From NCBI GenBank assembly GCA_002377645.1, contig DFQF01000089.1, positions 1 to 12,441 on the forward strand: a stretch of DNA of 12,441 nt. The letters are read 5' to 3'. A program made the translations under genes and the position numbers. Source of the stretch: Nitrospinaceae bacterium UBA3496. GTDB lineage: Bacteria > UBA8248. The notes below the pieces were generated by a model that ran no database searches, was not told the DNA's origin, and saw nothing but the letters and a program-made list of their open reading frames with translations. Within the stretch, counting starts at the first letter, position 1. Each line of letters opens with the position of its first letter. Below are positions 7,078 to 12,441 of the stretch, in pieces.

Positions 7078-7992
7078 CTAACCTCTTGGATGATTCGAAT
7101 CTATGTAATTTTTTATATCTTCGTTGTTTAAATGAGTATATATTTCTGTAGTAGAAATATCAGAGTGCCCAAGTAATACTTGAACTGTCCTTAAATCAGA
7201 ACCAAATTTAAGCAAATGTGTAGCAAAACTATGGCGTAATGTATGTGGACTAACCTTTTTTGATATCCCAGCTTGCAATGCCCAAAACTTAATTCTATTC
7301 CAAAGACTTTGCCTAGTCATACCGCTCCCTCTTCTGGTAACAAATAAATAATCCGTTTTGCTATTTGTATTTCTAAGTAATACTGGCCTGGTATTTTCAA
7401 GATATTTTTCTAAACTCTCTTTGGCAAAATCTCCTATAGGAACCAATCTACTCTTTCCACCCTTTCCTTCTAAAATACAGTAATTATCTTTAATATTTAA
7501 TTGATGTATTTTCATTGAAATAAGTTCCGATGCTCTCAAACCGGTACTGTACATAAACTCAAACATGCAACTATCTCTATCATCTTCATTCTTCATTACA
7601 CCACGTTTCAGATTATGTTTCTTAGGTGCTGCAATAAGAGACAAAACTTCAGAATCATTCAAAATTTTGGGCACTTTCGACCAAGCTTTTGAAGAAATGA
7701 TATCCGAAGTGAAATTTTTTTGGATAATTTTCTCTTTCAATAGATATTTAGCGAATGATTTCAAGCTTGATACTTTTCTTCGAACCGTGGCATCCGAATT
7801 TCCTGCATCTCTTAGTGTTTCTAACCACTGCAATACTATTTTACTAGAAATAAGATGCCAATTTATTTCATTATCCCCTAAAAAAGCAGAGAATAATGAA
7901 ATATCAGACAGATAACTTTCTATTGTATTGTCAGAGAGTTTCTTTTCTAAAAATAGATATTCTCTGAATTCTTCTATTATGGAGATACTCAT
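7078..7992 (-). CDS. site-specific tyrosine recombinase, XerC/XerD type
   Basis: Xer recombinases resolve chromosome dimers at dif. The 304-residue protein has the N-terminal SAM-like core-binding domain (about 4-90, FREYLFLEKKLSDNTIESYLSD) and the catalytic domain. All active-site residues are visible: R153 in STGLRASEL, K177 in EGKGGKSRLVPIG, H250 and R253 in HTLRHSFATHLL, H276 in LGHSDISTTEIYTH, and the nucleophile Y285. Length is typical of XerC/D (about 300) and there is no integrase-type extension, nor any att-like repeat or phage gene nearby, so a housekeeping role is likely. I cannot separate XerC from XerD, or exclude a single-recombinase XerH-like system, from this gene alone. It starts at the ATG at 7992, with AAGGA 12 nt upstream and 33 bp after murJ. 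Confidence 0.92.
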   Translation of the reverse strand: MSISIIEEFREYLFLEKKLSDNTIESYLSDISLFSAFLGDNEINWHLISSKIVLQWLETLRDAGNSDATVRRKVSSLKSFAKYLLKEKIIQKNFTSDIISSKAWSKVPKILNDSEVLSLIAAPKKHNLKRGVMKNEDDRDSCMFEFMYSTGLRASELISMKIHQLNIKDNYCILEGKGGKSRLVPIGDFAKESLEKYLENTRPVLLRNTNSKTDYLFVTRRGSGMTRQSLWNRIKFWALQAGISKKVSPHTLRHSFATHLLKFGSDLRTVQVLLGHSDISTTEIYTHLNNEDIKNYIDSNHPRG

Positions 7993-8025
7993 AAAATAAA
8001 ATCATCCTTATTCAGAGTTATTGAT

Positions 8026-9555
8026 TTATTTAGATTTAGATTTAGCTTTCATTAAGAATATTATCAAGAAATACAATACTGTTGATAAAACAATTTCAAA
8101 GAAAAGAAATAAAATTTTATTTAAATAAGTAGCCATTTTTTCCCAAAAGAGAAGATTTACCGGGAAAAGAACTAAAGCCATCACAAAAGTAGCCAATAAG
8201 TATTTTTTTACTATCGAGAATAAATCTGGAATAAAAATTTTTGCTTCCAACGAAGATTTTTTTCTTGTAAGCAGTAGAAAATTCACAAAACTAGAAATTG
8301 ATGTTGCAAATGCTATACCAGTATAACCGAAAGGATATACTAACAAGAGACTAAAAACTACATTTGACAATAAAGTATAATATGCACATCTCATTGGGTA
8401 TTTTGCTTCTAAAACAGCGTGATATGCGGATACAATCAACCTATTAATTCCAAAGAAAACTATTCCAAATGAATAAGCCTGTAATGTCTTTGCACTAGAC
8501 AAAACATCGGCGTTGCTAAACTCACCTCTTTTAAAGAGCAATTCTATAATAGGACACGCTAGTATTATCAAACCTACTGAAGCTGGGATTGCAACACTTA
8601 ATAGAATTTCGCTAGATTCTCGTAAAGTGTCTTTTGATTGAGTTCTTGAAACTTCATCTTTTTTTTCTGACATTACTGGAAATGCGACAGTCGTAACTGC
8701 AATCGATATGAGTGCATGTGGAAATTGAACCAATCTATTTGCGTAGTACAAATATGAAATTGACCCTACAGACAAAAAAGAAGCCAAAATTCTATCTAAT
8801 AAAACATTTATTTGGAGAACACCTATACTCAAAGCAGTAGGTCCAACCATTAACATGAAGTTACGTAGTTCTGAAACCTTAAAAGGGTTTGTAAGTATTG
8901 GGAAAAAATTATTTTTAAACAGTAGTGGCAATTGTATTAAAAATTGAAGCAAACCACCTATCAAGACAGCCCATGCTAATGAGAACAGAATTTTTTCATA
9001 TGATGAGCCCAGAAAAATTATCAGCGCAGTTATCATTGCCAGATTCTGCAACGCAGGCGCAATAGCAGGAAGAAAGAAAAAATTGTTAGCATTTAGGATA
9101 GAACTAGCAATTCCCCAAAGAGAAATAAAGAAAAGAAACGGAAACATAATTTTCAATAGATTGCTAGTCAGGTGAAACTTCTTATTGAAATTTACAAACC
9201 CTGGGAAAAATATTTGAACAATAAAATCTGAGAAAAAAATACCCAAAAAAGTTATTAACAGGAAACACAAAACAATGAGAATTGATGCTGCCCCACTAAA
9301 TTTATTTCGTCTTGTTTCTGAATCTGTATTATCGATATCTTTATATATTGGGATAAAAGAAGAATTTAATGCTCCATCTGTAAAAATCCTTCTGAAAATA
9401 CTTGGGACAGAAAAAGCAGCAAAAAAGATATCCGCAAACAGACCCGCACCTAAAGATCTAGCGATAAAAACATCTCTACAAAAACCTAGAATTCTACTCA
9501 GTAAAGTCGCAAAGCTTACTTTTCCAGAAAACGATAGAATTTGTTTGTAATTCAT
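8026..9555 (-). CDS. murJ: lipid II flippase MurJ (MviN)
   Basis: MurJ moves the peptidoglycan precursor lipid II across the inner membrane. The 509-residue protein is hydrophobic throughout, with about 13 to 14 membrane helices, and begins with the family signature SRILGFCRDVFIARSLGAG. Residues R21, R27, D42 and R55 line up, with an offset of three, with R18, R24, D39 and R52 of E. coli MurJ, which are functionally important. E. coli E57 corresponds to D60, a conservative change. It ends in a short lysine-serine tail (KAKSKSK) encoded by a tandem 6-bp repeat at about 8029-8046. The ATG at 9555 lacks a clear Shine-Dalgarno. It is divergent from rpsT and is the first gene of the leftward unit. 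Assignment is secure. Confidence 0.96.
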   Translation of the reverse strand: MNYKQILSFSGKVSFATLLSRILGFCRDVFIARSLGAGLFADIFFAAFSVPSIFRRIFTDGALNSSFIPIYKDIDNTDSETRRNKFSGAASILIVLCFLLITFLGIFFSDFIVQIFFPGFVNFNKKFHLTSNLLKIMFPFLFFISLWGIASSILNANNFFFLPAIAPALQNLAMITALIIFLGSSYEKILFSLAWAVLIGGLLQFLIQLPLLFKNNFFPILTNPFKVSELRNFMLMVGPTALSIGVLQINVLLDRILASFLSVGSISYLYYANRLVQFPHALISIAVTTVAFPVMSEKKDEVSRTQSKDTLRESSEILLSVAIPASVGLIILACPIIELLFKRGEFSNADVLSSAKTLQAYSFGIVFFGINRLIVSAYHAVLEAKYPMRCAYYTLLSNVVFSLLLVYPFGYTGIAFATSISSFVNFLLLTRKKSSLEAKIFIPDLFSIVKKYLLATFVMALVLFPVNLLFWEKMATYLNKILFLFFEIVLSTVLYFLIIFLMKAKSKSK

Positions 9556-9571
9556 AAAATATACTTTTAAT

Positions 9572-9611
9572 AATATTTATGTATCTTAAAAAAATGAAAA
9601 ATATAAATATT
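9572..9611. repeat. A/T-only 9-bp inverted repeat in the murJ leader
   Basis: AATATTTAT (9572-9580) and ATAAATATT (9603-9611) are exact reverse complements 22 bp apart, between the candidate murJ -10 box and its start codon. It could be an operator for a symmetric regulator or a weak leader hairpin. Being purely A and T in AT-rich DNA, it could also be chance. Confidence 0.35.
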
Positions 9612-9632
9612 TTATCGATCTAAACTTGACAA
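9604..9632 (-). promoter_or_regulatory. candidate promoter of the murJ unit
   Basis: The minus strand shows TTGTCA (9627-9632), a 17-bp spacer and TATTTA (9604-9609), about 50 bp ahead of the murJ ATG. Its -35 box occupies the same palindrome (CTTGACAAG, 9625-9633) as the rpsT -35 box on the other strand. The -10 box is weak (four of six). Confidence 0.4.
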
Positions 9633-9653
9633 GTCCTCGCATAATGTTATTTT
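9626..9653 (+). promoter_or_regulatory. candidate promoter of rpsT
   Basis: A perfect consensus TTGACA (9626-9631) is followed after 16 bp by TATTTT (9648-9653, four of six). This predicts a leader of about 35 nt before the rpsT start. A perfect -35 box suits a strongly expressed ribosomal-protein gene. It is the only plus-strand gene in the window. Confidence 0.55.
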
Positions 9654-9683
9654 TCTTGCTTTTACGATACTACTATTTCTATT

Positions 9684-9687
9684 AGGA
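9684..9687 (+). promoter_or_regulatory. ribosome binding site of rpsT ahead of a UUG start
   Basis: AGGA at 9684-9687 lies 7 nt before the TTG at 9695. No in-frame ATG occurs near the N-terminus of the conserved protein, so this site fixes the UUG as the start. Confidence 0.75.
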
Positions 9688-9694
9688 ATTAAAA

Positions 9695-9946
9695 TTGGAA
9701 CACAGTCCATCTACAAAAAAAAGACATAGACAGAGTCTTGTTCGAAACTCACGCAACAAGGCATCTAAAACACAACTTAGGAACAAGATAAAAGCTGTAA
9801 GAGAGTTGATAGAGAAAAATGAAGACTCTGCAAGCTCATTAATTGAAGCGCAACGTTCTTTAAATAAAGCTGCGACAAAGAATTTAATCCACAAAAAAAC
9901 TGCCTCCAGGCTGATCTCAAGACTAAGCAAATCTGCACAAAAATGA
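9695..9946 (+). CDS. rpsT: 30S ribosomal protein S20
   Basis: S20 binds 16S rRNA early in 30S assembly. The 83-residue protein is strongly basic. It has the family N-terminal pattern STKKRHRQSLVRNSRNKA, a middle helix IKAVRELIEKNED, and the C-terminal block LNKAATKNLIHKKTASRLISRLSK, which matches the usual DKAASKGVIHKNTAARxxSRL. Length is normal (83 to 90). The start codon is TTG with AGGA 7 nt upstream; the usual MANxKSA opening is replaced by LEHSPST. E. coli rpsT also initiates at UUG and is translationally autoregulated by S20, so a similar control is possible here but not shown. It is divergent from murJ and convergent with holA, the stop codons being only 7 bp apart. The antisense frame at 9682-9957 is a shadow. 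Confidence 0.95.
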   Translation: MEHSPSTKKRHRQSLVRNSRNKASKTQLRNKIKAVRELIEKNEDSASSLIEAQRSLNKAATKNLIHKKTASRLISRLSKSAQK

Positions 9947-9953
9947 TCTGAAG

Positions 9954-10979
9954 TCAATTTCTATTCGTTCTTGCTATATAACTTTCCACAAAAAATAACT
10001 CGAAAAACCTACAAATGTTTGTTTTATCACCTTCTCGTTTAATCTTTCTGTCTAATTTCTCCAAACTTAAACATAAATATCTCAGATAAGATACAGAAAG
10101 TTTTCCACACTTTTTTTTCATGTTATTTAATAAGAATTTAGGAATATTTGTAGTTTTCACTATAGTGGAATCATCTAGTCCTTTAGCAACAGAAACTTTG
10201 CATGCTAACCATCTACTTACATTTGATCTTATAACACCTAAAAGTAATTCTGGTGGCTCATTCTCCAATAATCTTCGGACAACTATTAGTACCTCTTCTA
10301 AATTTCCTTCCAGAAAAAGATCTCCAATTTTGAAAATAGCATCTACTTTTGTTCTTCCCACTAAATTGGAAACATCATTAATAGAAACATTGCCACCGTC
10401 TCCGACAAAAGCTCTTAATTTTTTCAATTCAGAAAAAATATGTGCCATTGATGGTTCAACAATTTCAAGAATATATTCTGATACATCTTTTGTTATATTA
10501 ATGTTTAACGTCTTTGCAGTAGATATTGTCCATTCTTTCAGCAGGTAGTTAGGAAAAGTATCAACATCAAGAATTTTTCCGTGCTTCTTCATAGTTTTAT
10601 AAAAAATACTTCTTGCATCCACTTTATCTGACATAAAGAATAAAATTACTGAATCTATTTTATCTATGAGCATGTTCTCTAATTGATCTTTATCATCAGC
10701 GGTAATTTTATCTGCATTTTTGATTTCTATTAAACGTTTATCCGACATGAAAGGAAAAGTCTGCGAAGCTGTCTGGACATCGATTAGTTCTACTTCATTC
10801 AAATCAAAAAAATCATGATTAAAAGAACTTTGCTCTTTCGATAAAGTATGAGACCTAATTTTTTCTACAAATTGACCTTTAAGAAAAGAATTTTTGCCAT
10901 AAAGCAATATTACAGGGGGTATTTCTTGCGAGTTTATATTTTCTAATTCTAATAATATATTTGAACTATTTGTTCTCAT
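9954..10979 (-). CDS. holA: DNA polymerase III delta subunit
   Basis: The delta subunit opens the beta sliding clamp within the clamp-loader complex. The 341-residue length is typical. It has the N-terminal AAA+-like fold entry PPVILLYGKNSFLKGQFVEKI (about 21-41), a conserved segment TFPFMSDKRLIEIKNADK (about 74-91), a middle SELKKLRAFVGDGGNVSINDVSNLVGRTKVDAIFKIGD stretch, and the C-terminal helical domain with EPPELLLGVIRSNVSRWL and a final LEKLDRKIKREG. As in all delta subunits there is no functional Walker A. It starts 6 bp after the lptE stop with no clear Shine-Dalgarno, suggesting coupled translation. It is the last gene of its unit and ends 7 bp from the convergent rpsT. The assignment rests on the pattern of several weak motifs plus context; confidence is high. 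Confidence 0.93.
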   Translation of the reverse strand: MRTNSSNILLELENINSQEIPPVILLYGKNSFLKGQFVEKIRSHTLSKEQSSFNHDFFDLNEVELIDVQTASQTFPFMSDKRLIEIKNADKITADDKDQLENMLIDKIDSVILFFMSDKVDARSIFYKTMKKHGKILDVDTFPNYLLKEWTISTAKTLNINITKDVSEYILEIVEPSMAHIFSELKKLRAFVGDGGNVSINDVSNLVGRTKVDAIFKIGDLFLEGNLEEVLIVVRRLLENEPPELLLGVIRSNVSRWLACKVSVAKGLDDSTIVKTTNIPKFLLNNMKKKCGKLSVSYLRYLCLSLEKLDRKIKREGDKTNICRFFELFFVESYIARTNRN

Positions 10980-10985
10980 TGATTT

Positions 10986-11513
10986 TTAAAATGTTTCAAA
11001 AATAGCATCTAGCAATTCTAAAGAAAAATTCTCGGCTCCCTTTTCGACAGCTTCATTTCTATTCTTGTCGCTCTCATCTACTTTTGAAGAAATTTCAAAT
11101 TCTATTTCTGTTTCTAATTTTCTGAATTGTAGCCTATTCCCAGTACTAAGATCTGACAATTCATACTCTATCTTTAAGAAAACCCTATATCTTTGGACTT
11201 GGTCATCTTTGCTAAATCCTACAGGAATTAGCTTATACTCAATAATTTTTGCTTTTAGGGATACATCTGACTTACTTTTATCCGCCGGTTTGAGTCTACC
11301 ATCCTTCAAAAAACTATTTCTAACATTTCGAGTAAAAATCTGAGAAAGATTAGATTCTCCAGAAAGATTTTTGAATTGAGAAACAAAAATATAATTTTTA
11401 CCTATCAAAAACTTTGGTATCTTAGTTCCTTCCAACCTGTAACCACATGAACTTAGAAAAAAAATAGCCAAAGGAAGTAAAAATGAAAGATATCTAAATT
11501 TATATTTTTTCAT
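10986..11513 (-). CDS. lptE: LPS-assembly lipoprotein LptE
   Basis: LptE plugs the LptD outer-membrane channel that inserts LPS. The chosen start (ATG at 11513) gives 175 residues and a conventional signal peptide: basic MKKYKFRY, a hydrophobic core, then lipobox LSSC with the lipidated Cys at residue 23, followed by GYRL, the hallmark of the family. The mature part has FVSQFKNLSGESNLSQ, an F-x-x-DGRLKPAD segment and SLKAKIIEYKL, again typical. An alternative ATG at 11546 would add 11 residues, overlap nusB by 20 bp and make an unusually long n-region. Neither start has a convincing Shine-Dalgarno, so the choice is moderate. It sits between nusB and holA. The lptE-holA pair is common in Gram-negative bacteria. 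Sequence conservation in this family is low, so the call leans on lipobox, CGYRL and neighbours together. Confidence 0.86.
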   Translation of the reverse strand: MKKYKFRYLSFLLPLAIFFLSSCGYRLEGTKIPKFLIGKNYIFVSQFKNLSGESNLSQIFTRNVRNSFLKDGRLKPADKSKSDVSLKAKIIEYKLIPVGFSKDDQVQRYRVFLKIEYELSDLSTGNRLQFRKLETEIEFEISSKVDESDKNRNEAVEKGAENFSLELLDAIFETF

Positions 11514-11526
11514 CACGGATTTAATT

Positions 11527-11985
11527 TTAACCTGTAATTTTTTCATGAAAAATACTATCTAATATACCATTAATAAACGATGGTGTTTTCTCGTCTTCTT
11601 CATACAACTTAGACAATGAAATGCATTCATTTATAACAACCTTAGGGGGAATATCCTTGAAATAAACAAATTGACAAATTCCTAGACGTAAAATTGAAAG
11701 GGTAATCACATCTATTCTTTCAATACGTCTATTCTTACTATACTTTTCAATATTTTTATCAATATACTCTTTATTATCATGTATTTCACGAACAAGACTT
11801 AAAGCAAATTCTCGTATTTGACTTGATCTGATATCCACTGTATCGCATGGATGAATTTTTTCGTAGTCGTTAACAATAGACTCAATTGTAACATTGCCAG
11901 AGTTTTGTTCGGCAAATGCTTTTTCTATAAAATACAATATTTTCAAGGCTTCTTCTCTTCCGCTGGTTCTCTGGCCTTTAATCAT
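11527..11985 (-). CDS. nusB: transcription antitermination protein NusB
   Basis: NusB with NusE (S10) binds boxA RNA and promotes antitermination of rRNA operons. The 152-residue all-helical protein begins RTSGREEALKILYF, matching the family RRxAREXALQxLY opening. It carries the conserved C-terminal region SKNRRIERIDVITLSILRLG, then FKDIPPKVVINECISLSKLY and FINGILDSI, all close to the consensus. The ATG at 11985 has GGGTGA 5 nt upstream. An acidic-to-polar stretch (about 30-50, GNVTIESIVNDYEKIHPCD) is the least conserved part. It follows ribH by 29 bp. A ribH-nusB pair is one of the most widespread bacterial gene neighbourhoods. The assignment is secure. Confidence 0.95.
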   Translation of the reverse strand: MIKGQRTSGREEALKILYFIEKAFAEQNSGNVTIESIVNDYEKIHPCDTVDIRSSQIREFALSLVREIHDNKEYIDKNIEKYSKNRRIERIDVITLSILRLGICQFVYFKDIPPKVVINECISLSKLYEEDEKTPSFINGILDSIFHEKITG

Positions 11986-12014
11986 TTTTCACCCAAGAAA
12001 ACTTTAATTAACAT

Positions 12015-12441
12015 TTAAGAAGAAATAATTCCCATTTGGACGGCAGATAAAGCACATTCATACCCTTTATTATTCATTCCATCACCAGAACGTTCTTTTG
12101 CCTGCTCTAAATTTTCTGTAGTTAAGATGCCATGAAGAATTGGAATATCAAAATTCAATGAAATATCAAGAATCGCTCTCGTTACTTCATTGCAAATTAA
12201 ATCATAATGTGAAGTTTCACCTCGTATAATACATCCTAATGCAATAATCGCATTAATTTTATTAGGATTTGCACTTATTTTACCATCAAATTTGTCAATT
12301 AAATCATCAATATCAATGTTGCCAGGATCTTGTACACTGACTGAATCCCTACACAATCTTTTAATAATAAGAGGTATTTCAAACGCACCTGGAACAGAAG
12401 CACATAAAATATCTTTATCTAAAACATTACATTTCTCGAGT
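12015..12441 (-). CDS. ribH: 6,7-dimethyl-8-ribityllumazine synthase (5' end outside window)
   Basis: RibH condenses 3,4-dihydroxy-2-butanone 4-phosphate with 5-amino-6-ribitylaminouracil, the penultimate step of riboflavin synthesis. The frame is open to the right edge (142 codons visible), so roughly the first 40 to 50 residues are missing; a TTG at 12356 inside the frame is not the start. Visible motifs are VPGAFEIP, then ALGCIIRGETSHYD with the phosphate-binding GET and catalytic His, CNEVTRAILD, GILTTENLEQAKERSG and NNKGYECALSAVQM. Between the helix after FEIP and the strand AIIALG, about 40 residues stand where about 13 are usual. This is an insertion of roughly 27 residues that is rich in Asp and Ile (DPGNIDIDDLIDKFDGK). 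The insertion is in frame and does not touch catalytic motifs. nusB follows 29 bp downstream. Confidence 0.95.
   Translation of the reverse strand, partial: LEKCNVLDKDILCASVPGAFEIPLIIKRLCRDSVSVQDPGNIDIDDLIDKFDGKISANPNKINAIIALGCIIRGETSHYDLICNEVTRAILDISLNFDIPILHGILTTENLEQAKERSGDGMNNKGYECALSAVQMGIISS

Noticed and set aside
7138..7162. 8-bp dyad ATATTTCT/AGAAATAT at the xer 3' end, considered as a recombination or att site
   Set aside because: It lies in codons for the conserved GHSDISTTEIYTH active-site region and is not repeated elsewhere; chance at this composition.
7078..7992. Tyrosine recombinase considered as a phage or integrative-element integrase
   Set aside because: Length and motifs fit housekeeping Xer, flanks are conserved core genes, and there is no tRNA, att repeat or element gene nearby.
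9893..9912. Minus-strand GCCTGGAGGC followed by seven T, possible terminator for the holA unit inside rpsT antisense
   Set aside because: The stem is at most 4 bp with a 2-base loop; too weak, and the sequence is explained by rpsT codons.
9682..9957. 91-codon minus-strand frame opposite rpsT
   Set aside because: It is the antisense of a clear S20 gene and its product resembles no protein I recognise.

Overview
This is a very AT-rich, gene-dense stretch of a Gram-negative bacterial chromosome. Thirteen coding sequences are supported: twelve on the minus strand and one (rpsT) on the plus strand. The genes run almost end to end, with only two non-coding gaps above 60 bp. All are conserved housekeeping genes. 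A lipoprotein of the LPS-export machinery (lptE) shows there is an outer membrane. The order phoH, 7TM-HD membrane phosphohydrolase, ybeY, together with lptE-holA-rpsT-murJ and an Ap4A-phosphorylase-like HIT protein beginning near LWAPWR, resembles what I recall of deltaproteobacterial (Desulfobacterota and relatives) genomes. The low GC and tight spacing suggest a streamlined lineage. I cannot name the organism from this window.

Layout on the minus strand, read right to left. Unit A is ribH (5' end cut by the right edge), nusB, lptE, holA: riboflavin synthesis, transcription antitermination, outer-membrane LPS assembly and the clamp-loader delta subunit. It ends 7 bp from the convergent rpsT gene (ribosomal protein S20, plus strand, UUG start). 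A 139-bp gap between rpsT and murJ carries candidate divergent promoters whose -35 boxes share one palindrome. Unit B is murJ (lipid II flippase), a XerC/XerD-type tyrosine recombinase, phoH, a PgpH-like 7TM-HD protein, ybeY (rRNA maturation endonuclease), a HIT-family nucleotide enzyme, a small LapA-type membrane protein, and mutS (3' end cut by the left edge). A 92-bp gap before phoH has a plausible internal promoter, so phoH-to-mutS may also be transcribed separately.

Functionally the window mixes RNA and ribosome quality control (NusB, S20, PhoH, YbeY), envelope biogenesis (LptE, MurJ, LapA-like), nucleotide signalling or salvage (PgpH-like, HIT) and chromosome maintenance (HolA, Xer, MutS). 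I see no mobile element, CRISPR array, tRNA, rRNA or phage gene, and no novel multi-gene system. The points worth a second look are small: a roughly 27-residue insertion in RibH, a Gly-to-Asp change inside the YbeY metal motif, a 71-bp pgpH/ybeY overlap, several perfect inverted repeats with a one-base centre inside coding DNA, UUG starts on rpsT, phoH and probably the HIT gene, and a possible c-di-AMP phosphodiesterase in a Gram-negative.
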